Origin: Spirosoma fluviale
GTDB taxonomy: Bacteria; Bacteroidota; Bacteroidia; Cytophagales; Spirosomataceae
Direction: 5' to 3'
Assembly (NCBI RefSeq): GCF_900230225.1
Contig: NZ_OCNH01000005.1
Span: 357,865 to 421,864 of the forward strand
Length of the DNA stretch: 64,000 bases
The position numbers and the translations under genes were made by a program. Positions 1 to 7,897 of this stretch are shown here, one piece after another. How positions within the stretch are numbered: position 1 is the stretch's first letter; each line of letters opens with the position of its first letter. Below the pieces are notes generated by a model that was not told where the DNA came from, made no database searches, and saw only the letters and a program-made list of their open reading frames with translations.

Positions 1-94
1 GTTCATCTATGGGTAAGGCAAATAGTAGGCGGTCGTGTGTCAGCAGGAGGTCGGCACTTACCGAAAGATCCTGTATTTTGATTCCGTCGTACAT
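1..94 (-). CDS. N-terminal fragment of an unknown protein, cut by the window edge
   Basis: Starting from an ATG at 94, the minus strand stays open for all 31 codons to the window edge and reads MYDGIKIQDL followed by an acidic and hydrophobic mixture. The start lies just beyond a strong inverted repeat (104-136) that separates it from the gene at 158-589. The opening recalls replication-initiation proteins carried on Bacteroidota plasmids and mobile elements, but 31 residues are too few to assign a family. Confidence 0.35.
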   Translation of the reverse strand, partial: MYDGIKIQDLSVSADLLLTHDRLLFALPIDE

Positions 95-103
95 GGGATA
101 GTG

Positions 104-136
104 AACCGCCCCCGGCTGTGATCGTTGGGGGCGGTT
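104..136 (-). terminator. GC-rich inverted repeat, possible terminator
   Basis: A perfect 10-bp inverted repeat (AACCGCCCCC at 104-113 with GGGGGCGGTT at 127-136, 13-nt loop) follows the stop codon of the 158-589 gene. There is no clear T tract, so it may act as a processing hairpin or a weak terminator. Confidence 0.45.
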
Positions 137-157
137 GTTGGTCTGGTGTGAAGTTGA

Positions 158-589
158 TTAGAGTAAACCCCGTACTATTACCTCCGTTACGAACTTATCC
201 CGTTGGTTGGGATAGGGACCGCCAAAACCGGGAAAGTATAGAATAGTCAGTGTATTTGCATCGGGCGTAAATCGAGCCAGTAGGTAACTATGGCTCATCT
301 TGCCTCCCTTGCCTTTTGAGCGAATACTACCCGTATATACATCAGCGTACCGGGTTGGTTGTAACCCTGTGAAGAAATTAGCCTTTCTTTTTCCGCTATC
401 CTGGTCTTTTGTTTTTGGACCTGATAAAAGTAGATCGGCGTTAATATCCCGGTTAAATCGTCTATCCTCAACGGTTAAATCTTGAGGAACGGCCGTAAAT
501 CCCGGTGGGCAAATACGAAGCTGGTAACGTCTCTTTTCGTGGTTGAGGTCGTGTACTGTCCGTCTGGTAATGGTTGGTAGAACAATCAT
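158..589 (-). CDS. Hypothetical protein of the integrative element
   Basis: A 143-residue protein that I do not recognise. It has no signal peptide or membrane segment. It is basic in the N-terminal half, with several Arg/Lys clusters, and contains a K-G-K-G-G-K run near residue 94. Its ATG overlaps the stop of the upstream gene by 4 bp (586-589), so the two are probably translated together. It is the last gene before the inverted repeat at 104-136. Confidence 0.5.
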   Translation of the reverse strand: MIVLPTITRRTVHDLNHEKRRYQLRICPPGFTAVPQDLTVEDRRFNRDINADLLLSGPKTKDQDSGKRKANFFTGLQPTRYADVYTGSIRSKGKGGKMSHSYLLARFTPDANTLTILYFPGFGGPYPNQRDKFVTEVIVRGLL

Positions 590-822
590 ACGCCCTCCTC
601 CTTTTTGGTCCCTACCGTCAGACCTTCTACAAGTGTGATTAATTCCAATGTCACTTTATGCTGTAATGAGTCGAGGGCGTATAATTCGGCTGACTCATTA
701 TTGAATAGCGCAACATTGCATTTGTAATGGTCGAGGGCGTTTAATAATGCCCTACATTCACTCATTCGGTCGTTGCTGGAGTTGTCGACCGGATTGCAGA
801 CTATTGGAATGTTAATTACCAT
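586..822 (-). CDS. Hypothetical small protein of the integrative element
   Basis: A 78-residue protein with no recognisable domain. It overlaps the HTH gene upstream by 11 bp and the next gene downstream by 4 bp, which supports translation as part of a three-gene set (1150 to 158). Its role is unknown. Confidence 0.45.
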   Translation of the reverse strand: MVINIPIVCNPVDNSSNDRMSECRALLNALDHYKCNVALFNNESAELYALDSLQHKVTLELITLVEGLTVGTKKEEGV

Positions 823-1150
823 GGGTCCGGCCCTCCACTGCCTTACTGTGTTTAAAACGGCGCGGCTGTTTCAGCGCGGCCATTACGTCAGTTTTACGGT
901 ATCGAACGCGCCCGTTTATCTTGAGGGGAATTAAAACAGCATTACGGTCGTCGGTGTCTGTTGCCCAATCGTGTAATGTCGTGAGGGACACTTGCAACGT
1001 TTCAGCCGTTTGTCGACGTGTCAGCAGGTCCGGGAGGTCAAAGCCTGCGGGGGTGGGTGGTGTGTAGTTCGCTAACTCTGAGCGAACTATTGCGCGGAAG
1101 CTCTCTATCAGTTCCGGCGTAGGCTGTAGGTGTAATGTAATATTTTGCAT
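812..1150 (-). CDS. Helix-turn-helix (excisionase-like, HTH_17) DNA-binding protein
   Basis: A 112-residue protein. Residues ~43-95 match the MerR/excisionase-like HTH_17 pattern: a Leu-Leu-Thr-Arg-Arg-Gln-Thr-Ala helix, then a Ser-Leu-Thr-Thr-Leu-His-Asp-Trp recognition helix, then the wing Leu-Lys-Ile-Asn-Gly-Arg-Val-Arg-Tyr. Such proteins in Bacteroidota elements act as excisionases or regulators of excision and transfer genes. Its position near a tyrosine recombinase fits that role. The exact function, excision or transcription control, is inferred. Confidence 0.75.
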   Translation of the reverse strand: MQNITLHLQPTPELIESFRAIVRSELANYTPPTPAGFDLPDLLTRRQTAETLQVSLTTLHDWATDTDDRNAVLIPLKINGRVRYRKTDVMAALKQPRRFKHSKAVEGRTHGN

Positions 1151-1233
1151 AGTCGTAGCGGGTTTGTGTCTGAGCTACGATGCAAAATTGATTCAACCGT
1201 ATAGGTGTAGTGGGTATGTAGTAACTACGAACT

Positions 1234-2118
1234 TTATTGTTTCTTTCGACCGATGACCAACGGAATTCCCAAATCTTTTTCTGTTATGAGGTTATTAGTC
1301 TTTTCAACAATAGAGGGTAAGTTTTTAGGATTTCTGTCTGTGTTTGCGTTACCATAAAGAGCCGTTAACGCGTTTTTTACGTTACCCTTAGTCTTTCCAA
1401 AAAGTAACGATAGAACGCTGTATTGTTTCTCTGGCGGTAGTGTATGGAACGTTCCGTTAAGAATACCACTCTGATACGCCAACAAAATTTTTACATTTAG
1501 GTCTATCATGCCCGGCTCCGTTGTTTTTGGCTCCTGATCGGTCGAAGTAGGCAAAGATTTAGGTTCCTCTTCTGGTTCACCCAAATAACCGCTCAACTTT
1601 TCGCCGTTCTCTTTATAGAGTTCTGGGGCAAACTCAGTGAGCCTTTTTACTATAATTTTAATGCATCCTCTCAAGGTTGCAGAGATTAAATAAACCTTAT
1701 CGTAAAGGGTTTTTATGTGTAACGCCTGTTCATCCGGTAACACCTTTTCAGTAACACTATTCAGGTTCCCAGATTCATCAAAATGATAATCTATTCCTCT
1801 TGCATTGTGAACCCCTATTTTAGCCTTTTCACTCAATTCAAAGGAAGGTATCAAGTTTTCTAAAAGTAAATTCACAAGGCGTTTTGAGTACCTATCTTGT
1901 AGTTTCGACTCATTACCAAACCTGTGCCAGCAATCCATTAACTCTTTGTCTAATTTTCCATAGAATTCATGTTGTCGAAAGTTATTCAACCAACCTACTT
2001 TATCGTTATCAAGAGCAGACGGTTGTATTCCAAAGGGACTGGCCGAACAAACGAAAAGGGCAGTTTGTAGATACTCTTTTGTTAGTTCTAATGCTGATAT
2101 AGGTTCATTGGTTGGCAT
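1234..2118 (-). CDS. Hypothetical protein of the integrative element
   Basis: A 294-residue soluble protein, rich in Lys, Asn and Glu, with no motif that I recognise. The middle (residues ~180-200) is a Pro/Glu/Thr-rich linker that joins an N-terminal helical part to a C-terminal part with an L-x-G-K-T-K-G-N-V-K-N-A-L-T-A-L pattern. Base composition is more A+T-rich than in the chromosomal neighbours, as expected for transferred DNA. It lies between the recombinase and the HTH gene, a place often held by accessory or regulatory genes. Confidence 0.55.
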   Translation of the reverse strand: MPTNEPISALELTKEYLQTALFVCSASPFGIQPSALDNDKVGWLNNFRQHEFYGKLDKELMDCWHRFGNESKLQDRYSKRLVNLLLENLIPSFELSEKAKIGVHNARGIDYHFDESGNLNSVTEKVLPDEQALHIKTLYDKVYLISATLRGCIKIIVKRLTEFAPELYKENGEKLSGYLGEPEEEPKSLPTSTDQEPKTTEPGMIDLNVKILLAYQSGILNGTFHTLPPEKQYSVLSLLFGKTKGNVKNALTALYGNANTDRNPKNLPSIVEKTNNLITEKDLGIPLVIGRKKQ

Positions 2119-2204
2119 TGCTGGCCTTGGTTTGGTCGGTGGGTAACTATGCTGAGGTAGACAAAAAAGGTTACAGTAAAATTGTCCTTACCCCTGAGAG
2201 AAGT

Positions 2205-2240
2205 GAGAAATAACCTATACATATGTTTGGGTTATTTCTC
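2205..2240 (-). terminator. Hairpin downstream of the recombinase gene
   Basis: An 11-bp inverted repeat (GAGAAATAACC at 2205-2215, complement at 2230-2240) lies about 20 bp past the recombinase stop. It probably ends recombinase transcription. Confidence 0.55.
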
Positions 2241-2260
2241 CTTACTCCATGGTATTCTCT

Positions 2261-3562
2261 TTACTGAAAGTGTGCATGGTCGAGTAACATTACCGCGTTT
2301 TCCTGCGACGATATTTTGATGTAGCGTAACAGCATCTTTTCCGAACGGTGTCCTGTAATCTTCATAATGGCAACAGGTGGCACTTTCGCGAGGTAGGCGT
2401 TTGTAGCAAATGAACGTCGGGCTGTATGAGTCCCTACCAATTCCCACTTTGCAGGATATCGGGTTTCATTGGCTCCGCCCTTTGTCCGGCTCACTTCAAT
2501 CCGTTCTGTAAGTCCCGCCCGTTTGCATAATTCCTTTAGATGGTCATTAAGCCGTTGATTACTGATAGGGCGGGGTGGCACTCCGTTGTATTTAGCGACG
2601 ATAGCGAGGACTTTGGAGTTTAGCGGTATAGAAACTCGTTCGGAGGTTTTGAGCGTGTTACGCGTCAAAATACGGTCTTTGATATTCTCCGCCCGAAGGT
2701 GCATGAAGTCTGAGAACCTCAACCCCGTATAACAACCAATCAAAAACAAATCTCTTGCCTTATCCAGACCTGGCGTACTGGTCAGGTTGAGGTTATAAAG
2801 TTTCGTCAGTTCGGTTTCTGTCAGATATACGCTATCAACGTCCTCCGAGAACTTTTTAAAGTCCTTATGCTCAAATATGGTGTTTGTATGTAGCCCGTCG
2901 CCGTGTGCCTGTTTCAGCATCACTTTTAAATCTTTCATCAGCGACCCTACATAATTGAGCGTTAACCCGCGCCCGGTTAGCCAACCTTTGAAATTATTAT
3001 AAAACTCAAGGCTATACGCGGGGTAGTCAATTTTCTGCCCTGTAGCATTGCTGTAGTCCTGTAACAACCTTTTTAGTTTGAGGTATCCCGCGAGGGTGTA
3101 GGGGGAGTAGTGAGTACTTTTTGCATTGAGCCGACGACCGGCGCGGCCCTCATCAACAAATCGTTCAATAAACTGCATGAACGTTTCCTGAGCCGTTACA
3201 ACAACCGGTGCGGGTTTAATTTTCTGAACGTGTCCTAGTTCTGCGTTGAGGTGCTGTTTTAAAATGGTATTGTCCAGAGAGACAGTAGCCAGTTGTAGCC
3301 GGGTTAATATCTTCTTTAACGCGGCTCTATGTCGGTCGAGTCCTGCGTTGATCGTCTGGTAAGTTTCCCGGTCTGCGCGGCCCTTTTGATTTGTGTAGGC
3401 GCGTTGATCCTCTGTGTTCCACTGATAGGGGTCTATGGTTAGTCCCGTTGAATACACGAAGCGCGTGTTATTGTAGCGGTAAACTAGGGAAATGAGGGTA
3501 GGGCGGTCAGCGCGAGGGTCTTTGAGCAAGAACTTTATGTTCTCATCTGTAATCGTTTTCAT
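2261..3562 (-). CDS. Tyrosine recombinase / site-specific integrase
   Basis: A 433-residue integrase of the Bacteroidota type. It has an N-terminal arm-binding domain (~1-110), a SAM-like core-binding domain (~125-225) and a C-terminal catalytic domain. The full catalytic set is visible: Arg282 in GLRFSD, Lys305, His379 and Arg382 in HTARRSF, His405 in ITGHRS, and nucleophile Tyr414. It is therefore likely active. It integrates and excises the element, and its place beside tRNA-Arg(CCG) suggests that the 3' part of that tRNA is the attachment site. Confidence 0.93.
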   Translation of the reverse strand: MKTITDENIKFLLKDPRADRPTLISLVYRYNNTRFVYSTGLTIDPYQWNTEDQRAYTNQKGRADRETYQTINAGLDRHRAALKKILTRLQLATVSLDNTILKQHLNAELGHVQKIKPAPVVVTAQETFMQFIERFVDEGRAGRRLNAKSTHYSPYTLAGYLKLKRLLQDYSNATGQKIDYPAYSLEFYNNFKGWLTGRGLTLNYVGSLMKDLKVMLKQAHGDGLHTNTIFEHKDFKKFSEDVDSVYLTETELTKLYNLNLTSTPGLDKARDLFLIGCYTGLRFSDFMHLRAENIKDRILTRNTLKTSERVSIPLNSKVLAIVAKYNGVPPRPISNQRLNDHLKELCKRAGLTERIEVSRTKGGANETRYPAKWELVGTHTARRSFATNAYLAKVPPVAIMKITGHRSEKMLLRYIKISSQENAVMLLDHAHFQ

Positions 3563-3675
3563 TGGTCTAACTTGGTTTGGTCAGTACCAAGTTACAAACA
3601 ATATCAATCCAGTTGACGGATTGGTTGACGGATTTAGTTGACGAAACTGTATTTCTTTTAATAAAGTACCGAAAA

Positions 3676-3737
3676 GGAAAAAGGCTAATCAGTTGATTTT
3701 GAGCTACATTAACTCTAATCCTGATTAGCCTTTTTCC
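3676..3737 (-). terminator. Long hairpin terminator after tRNA-Arg
   Basis: A perfect 17-bp inverted repeat has arms at 3676-3692 and 3721-3737 and a 28-nt loop. The minus strand carries a T5 run in the outer arm. It starts 8 bp past the tRNA 3' end and fits a tRNA terminator. It also lies between the recombinase gene and the tRNA, so it could be part of the attachment region. Confidence 0.65.
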
Positions 3738-3745
3738 TTAATTTG

Positions 3746-3817
3746 TGCTCCCGAAGGGATTCGAACCCCTATCGTCGGTACCGGAAACCGAAATTCTATC
3801 CATTGAACTACGGAAGC
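3746..3817 (-). tRNA. tRNA-Arg (anticodon CCG)
   Basis: A 72-nt cloverleaf on the minus strand. The acceptor GCTTCCG pairs with CGGGAGC (one G-T pair) and A is the discriminator. The anticodon stem TCGGT/ACCGA encloses a 7-nt loop with CCG at positions 34-36. The T arm has GGTTCGAATCC. CCA is not encoded. Confidence 0.95.
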
Positions 3818-3830
3818 AGGCAATGTCCCT

Positions 3831-3873
3831 GTTTGGGAGTGCAAATATAGCAGATTACACCACTAAAACGCAA
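3831..3873 (-). promoter_or_regulatory. Promoter of tRNA-Arg(CCG), sharing an rrn-like start region
   Basis: On the minus strand TATATTTG (3842-3849) fits the Bacteroidota -7 element. TTGCGT (3868-3873) lies 18 bp upstream as a -33 element. The bases TTTGCACTCCCAAACA across the predicted start are identical to those in the three rrn promoters near 63450, 63590 and 63730. Confidence 0.7.
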
Positions 3874-3932
3874 GTTGTTTTCGAAACAACTGGCAGGGAT
3901 TACGCCATTATTTAGCGTAATCCCCGCAAACA

Positions 3933-6416
3933 CTAGCGCCGTCCGCGTCCTCCGCGCCGGTTTTCACCTTTCGCAGCTACGCTTTCTTTGCCTCGTCCAC
4001 CGCCCGAGCGGGACGACGATGCCCCACGCGAACTACCTGACCGGCTGCTGTCGCTGCGGACCGACCGACGACCGGAGCCCGCATCGGTAGCCCGACCGGC
4101 ACTGTCGCTGACGAGCGCGAAGTCCATGCTTCGGCGGGCGAGGTTGGTTTCTTTCACCCGTACCACCACGGCATCGCCAAAGGTGTACATCTTTTTGGTA
4201 CGGCTGCCAATGATGCGGTAGTTGTCCCGGTCGAATTCGTAGAAGTCGTCGCTCAGGTCCTGCATACGCACGAGACCCTCGCAACTGTTCTCGGTGATTT
4301 CTACGAAGATACCGAACTCCGTAACGCCTGAGATGACACCCTCAAACACCTGATCGGGAGCCATCCGGCTCATGAACTCAACCTGTTTGTACTTGATGCT
4401 GGCCCGTTCCGCATCGGAAGCCATTTTCTCCCGTTCCGACGAATGCCGACATTTCTCTTCGTATTCGTCGCGATCGGCGGGTTTGCCTTTGTCCAGGTAA
4501 TGCTGCAACAGGCGGTGCGCCATCATGTCGGGATAACGACGGATGGGAGAGGTGAAGTGCGAATACCGTTTAAAGGCCAACCCGAAGTGTCCCAGGTCTT
4601 CGGTGCTGTACCGCGCCTTCGACATGGTTCGTACGGCCAGTTGCTGTAGCATATTGGCTTCCGGCTTGCCCTCGATGCTCGCCATAAACCGGTTCATGGA
4701 GTTTGACAGATGCTCATCGTCGACGTTGAGTTTGTACCCCAACTTCCGGGCGAAATCCGAGAAACTGCGCAATTTATCCTCGGCCGGGGATTCGTGTACC
4801 CGGTAAACCATCGTGTTCTCTTCACCGCCTTTGTTGCGTTTCGAGAGTGAGTGCACAAACTCGGCCACCCGTTTGTTCGCCAGCAGCATAAACTCTTCGA
4901 TGAGCTTGTTCGTGTCCTGCCGAATCTTCGGGTAAACGGCCAGCGGAACGCCATTCTCGTCGAGCCGGAAACGCACCTCAACCGTTTCAAAGTTGATCGC
5001 TCCGTTTTTAAAACGCTCGTCGCGGAGTTTGTAGGCCAGCTCGTTCAGCAGGCGCAGCTCTTCTATGTAGTCGCCACTGTTGCTGTTGAGAATATCCTGT
5101 GCTTCTTCGTAGGCGAATCGGCGGTTGGAGTGGATGGCTGTTCGACCAAACCATTCATTCGCGATTTTGGCGTCGGGCGTCATCTCGAAAACGGCCGAGA
5201 AAGTCAGTTTGTCTTCGTTGGGACGCAGCGAGCACAGTCCGTTCGACAGTTTTTCTGGAAGCATGGGCACCACCCGATCAACGAGATAAACGGACGTTGC
5301 CCGTTTGAAGGCTTCTTCTTCCAGCTTCGAACCGGGTAGCACATAGTGGGTTACATCGGCGATGTGAATGCCAATTTCAAAGTTGCCATTATCAAGTATT
5401 TGTACCGACAGGGCATCATCGAAATCTTTAGCGTCAATGGGGTCGATGGTGAAGGTCGTCACATCCCGCATGTCGCGCCGTTTAGCCAGATCCTTTTTCA
5501 GAATTTTGGTCGGGATGGCTTCGGCTTCTTTCTCCACCTCGGCGGGGAAGTGAATGGGCAGGCCGAATTCTGCCAGAATCGCGTGCATTTCAGTGTTGTT
5601 CTGACCAGCCACGCCCAGTACCGTGATCACCTCGCCTTCAAACCGCTGTTTGCTGCTATTGGGGTCGGGGAATTTCGTCAGGCGAACAATGACCTTCTCG
5701 TTATCATTGGCACCACCGAGTTTTTCTTTCGGGATGAAAATGTCATCGTAGATTTTCTTGCTGTCGGGCACTACGAATCCGTAGGTTGGCCAGACTTCAA
5801 TGCGGCCCACCAGTTCTGTACGGCCCCGCTCCACGATGCTGGCCACTTTGCCTTCAATCCGGCGTCGGGTGGCATTACGGCCTCCATTGCGGGAGTCTTG
5901 AAGGCGCACCACGCGTACGCGGTCACCATCGACAGCCCCGGCGAGGTCGTCCGACGATACCCAAATATCATCATCGCGGTCGCGGACTGTGCCAGCGGCT
6001 GTATCGGGAATAACGAAGGCAAAGCGCGAGTTCACGTGGTCGACAACGCCTTCAATAATGTTGGCGTCGGCATCTGCGCGGTAGCTACCGTCGGGCTGGC
6101 GCACAATTGTGCCTTCGTCGGTAAGTTCACCAATGAGGCCGTGCATGATAAGTTTCATGCGCCGGTCGCTGGTGTCGAAATGCTCGAGAACCTGCTCCTG
6201 CGTAAACGATTGTTGGTCGTTAATCTGGAAAAACGCCATAATGTCGTTTTTCATCTCGTCCAGAAACGAGTCGGCCTGCTGAATAGGACGACCGTGGCTT
6301 TTGCCTGATTTTTCTACCCCTTTTTCGCGTGGGCGTGCGGTGTTGGACTGCCGACCGGTCGGTTGGCTGGCGGCATCCTTTGTATAGTTAGTTTGTTTCG
6401 GTTTTCCGTTTCTCAT
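3933..6416 (-). CDS. rnr: Ribonuclease R (3'-5' exoribonuclease)
   Basis: An 827-residue RNase II/RNB-family enzyme that degrades structured RNA in the cytoplasm. In order: a basic N-terminal extension, a winged-helix region (~55-110), cold-shock-like domains (~120-260), an RNB catalytic domain (~315-645) with the metal-binding set Asp325, Asp331, Asp333 and Asp334 in the IDAKDFDDA segment, and an S1 domain (~690-775). A Ser/Arg/Gly-rich tail covers ~776-827. That tail and the S1 domain distinguish it from RNase II. It stands alone between tRNA-Arg and an exonuclease-like gene. Confidence 0.95.
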   Translation of the reverse strand: MRNGKPKQTNYTKDAASQPTGRQSNTARPREKGVEKSGKSHGRPIQQADSFLDEMKNDIMAFFQINDQQSFTQEQVLEHFDTSDRRMKLIMHGLIGELTDEGTIVRQPDGSYRADADANIIEGVVDHVNSRFAFVIPDTAAGTVRDRDDDIWVSSDDLAGAVDGDRVRVVRLQDSRNGGRNATRRRIEGKVASIVERGRTELVGRIEVWPTYGFVVPDSKKIYDDIFIPKEKLGGANDNEKVIVRLTKFPDPNSSKQRFEGEVITVLGVAGQNNTEMHAILAEFGLPIHFPAEVEKEAEAIPTKILKKDLAKRRDMRDVTTFTIDPIDAKDFDDALSVQILDNGNFEIGIHIADVTHYVLPGSKLEEEAFKRATSVYLVDRVVPMLPEKLSNGLCSLRPNEDKLTFSAVFEMTPDAKIANEWFGRTAIHSNRRFAYEEAQDILNSNSGDYIEELRLLNELAYKLRDERFKNGAINFETVEVRFRLDENGVPLAVYPKIRQDTNKLIEEFMLLANKRVAEFVHSLSKRNKGGEENTMVYRVHESPAEDKLRSFSDFARKLGYKLNVDDEHLSNSMNRFMASIEGKPEANMLQQLAVRTMSKARYSTEDLGHFGLAFKRYSHFTSPIRRYPDMMAHRLLQHYLDKGKPADRDEYEEKCRHSSEREKMASDAERASIKYKQVEFMSRMAPDQVFEGVISGVTEFGIFVEITENSCEGLVRMQDLSDDFYEFDRDNYRIIGSRTKKMYTFGDAVVVRVKETNLARRSMDFALVSDSAGRATDAGSGRRSVRSDSSRSGSSRGASSSRSGGGRGKESVAAKGENRRGGRGRR

Positions 6417-6621
6417 GTTACTTGCCGGACGTTATTGGCCCGACTAAAAATTATGGACTGCTGTTGCAGTTATTCGTTATAAAGTTGTTGGTCATTGAGT
6501 TCCTGTCGTTTGGGTTAGGGCTATCAATGTCGAGAGGAGTAAGGCTAAAACTCAAACGGCACTTTATTGTTGAGTGGATTCACTATCAACTAATAACGGA
6601 TAACCAATCCCTAAAGGCAAC

Positions 6622-7359
6622 TTAGTCACTCATAACAATGTGCTCGTCGGCCACGAGCGGGGCACCCACCATCTTCAGGTAAACCTGCACCAGCATCACC
6701 ATCGAGTCGCGGGCGTACTTTTCAATACGGGGCCAGTCGTGTTCGCGGTAATACACCTCGCTGGTGCGGTCGCCGGTCCATTCGAGGGGGCGGGTGGGTA
6801 CATTGAGAACGGCAGCCAGCAAATCGAGGGGCACAAAATGCCGTTTATCGCCAAACTGCCAGTACTCAAGCGTGTCGCGGTGGGGAATATCCCAGGGTTT
6901 CTTGCCGGAAATCTGCAGGGCCGGTGGTAGTGGAAGTCCATTGGCCATCAGCCGCCGACACAGATATGGGAAGTCAAATTCCTTGCCATTGTGTGCGCAA
7001 AGGGTCAGTTCGCCGGGTGGGTACCGGTTCACGATGGCCAGAAACTCCGTTAGCAGCGGAACTTCGTCGTCATTGCTCAGCAACTTGACCTTCAGGTGGG
7101 GTTTGTCGTCGTCATCGAAAAACAGCCCACCTACCCCAATGCAGATGATCTTGCCAAATTCGGCAAAGAACGAGGCCCTCCGGTCGTACCAGCCTGCGGC
7201 CGAAAGTTCATCATCATTTTTAAAATACCGGCTTTTCTCTTCCCACTGCCGCTGCAAACGGGGATCGACCGATAGGAGCGATGGCTCTCCCGCCACCGTT
7301 TTAAGGTCGATAAACAAGAAGTTTTTAAGACGACGTTTCCAGGAGACGGGTTGAGGCAT
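6622..7359 (-). CDS. PolB-type 3'-5' exonuclease-like protein with a changed DxE motif
   Basis: A 245-residue member of the family 'predicted 3'-5' exonuclease related to the PolB exonuclease domain' (RNase H-like fold). The motifs AHNGKEFDFPYLCRR and GKKPWDIPHRDTLEYW and a late Arg-Asp-Ser are present. The first motif, normally Phe-Ile-Asp-Ile-Glu-Thr-Val, reads Phe-Ile-Asp18-Leu-Lys20-Thr-Val here, so the second metal ligand (Glu) is Lys. The other acidic residues are kept. It may be inactive, altered in metal use, or a nucleic-acid-binding relative. Confidence 0.8.
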   Translation of the reverse strand: MPQPVSWKRRLKNFLFIDLKTVAGEPSLLSVDPRLQRQWEEKSRYFKNDDELSAAGWYDRRASFFAEFGKIICIGVGGLFFDDDDKPHLKVKLLSNDDEVPLLTEFLAIVNRYPPGELTLCAHNGKEFDFPYLCRRLMANGLPLPPALQISGKKPWDIPHRDTLEYWQFGDKRHFVPLDLLAAVLNVPTRPLEWTGDRTSEVYYREHDWPRIEKYARDSMVMLVQVYLKMVGAPLVADEHIVMSD

Positions 7360-7410
7360 AGGGTATTTTGAGTAGCGCGGGTAGTGGGTAACGCAGCCTG
7401 TCCGCGTTAC

Positions 7411-7821
7411 TTAAGCGTGCAGAATTCCCTCCAGACCCAGCGCGGGGATAGTTACAAGATTTTCTTCGACAATGCTGTCGGGCACGAAGATGAATTTCTT
7501 GTCGAAAATCTGCTCGTCAATGAAATAGCTGACCCAGTATTCATTGTTCAGGTGAAATACGTCGGGCATGATCGTTTCGACAACCTCATGGGCACCGGGC
7601 ATCACTTCGACGAAAAAATGCCGTAAGGTCGACGTTTTCTGCTCTTCATCATTCTTAAGCCCGTATCCTTTCGAGGTAACGAAGACTGTTTTAATCGGCA
7701 CGTCGTTTTGATTAATCAGAAACACCTGCCAGTCATACCCTCCAAGGACATTCTCTTTACGGGCAATTACTATCTGTACGCCCTCAACGGGCAAAAAATT
7801 AATGTCTTTTTTCATTGTCAA
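7411..7821 (-). CDS. Conserved-looking hypothetical protein
   Basis: A 136-residue acidic cytoplasmic protein with alternating hydrophobic beta-strand-like stretches and no signal peptide. I do not recognise a family. It lies between the exonuclease-like gene and lipB on the same strand, with gaps of ~50-75 bp, and could be co-transcribed with them. Confidence 0.7.
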   Translation of the reverse strand: MTMKKDINFLPVEGVQIVIARKENVLGGYDWQVFLINQNDVPIKTVFVTSKGYGLKNDEEQKTSTLRHFFVEVMPGAHEVVETIMPDVFHLNNEYWVSYFIDEQIFDKKFIFVPDSIVEENLVTIPALGLEGILHA

Positions 7822-7897
7822 GGTTTAGATAAAAGCAAGGCTGTAAAGATGATTCCGGGTCATGTCCGGGCATCGGGCCACGTCTTGTATCGCGATC

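Larger units (their letters stand above)
1..3745. mobile_element. Right end of a tRNA-Arg-integrated element (partial)
   Basis: A tyrosine recombinase gene (2261-3562) lies directly beside the 3' end of tRNA-Arg(CCG), which is the standard geometry of an integrative element inserted at a tRNA gene. Further left on the same strand are an excisionase-like HTH gene and several small unknown genes, some overlapping. The 294-residue gene at 1234-2118 is visibly more A+T-rich than the chromosomal genes beyond the tRNA. The left end, and the matching copy of the tRNA 3' end expected as attL or attR, lie outside the window, so the type of element (integrated plasmid, small mobilisable element or phage remnant) is not known. 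Confidence 0.65.

Noticed and set aside
5346..6308. Long open frame (320 codons) on the plus strand across the RNase R gene
   Set aside because: It is antisense to a confident, well-conserved gene and its product has no recognisable domain; it arises from the codon bias of the opposite strand.
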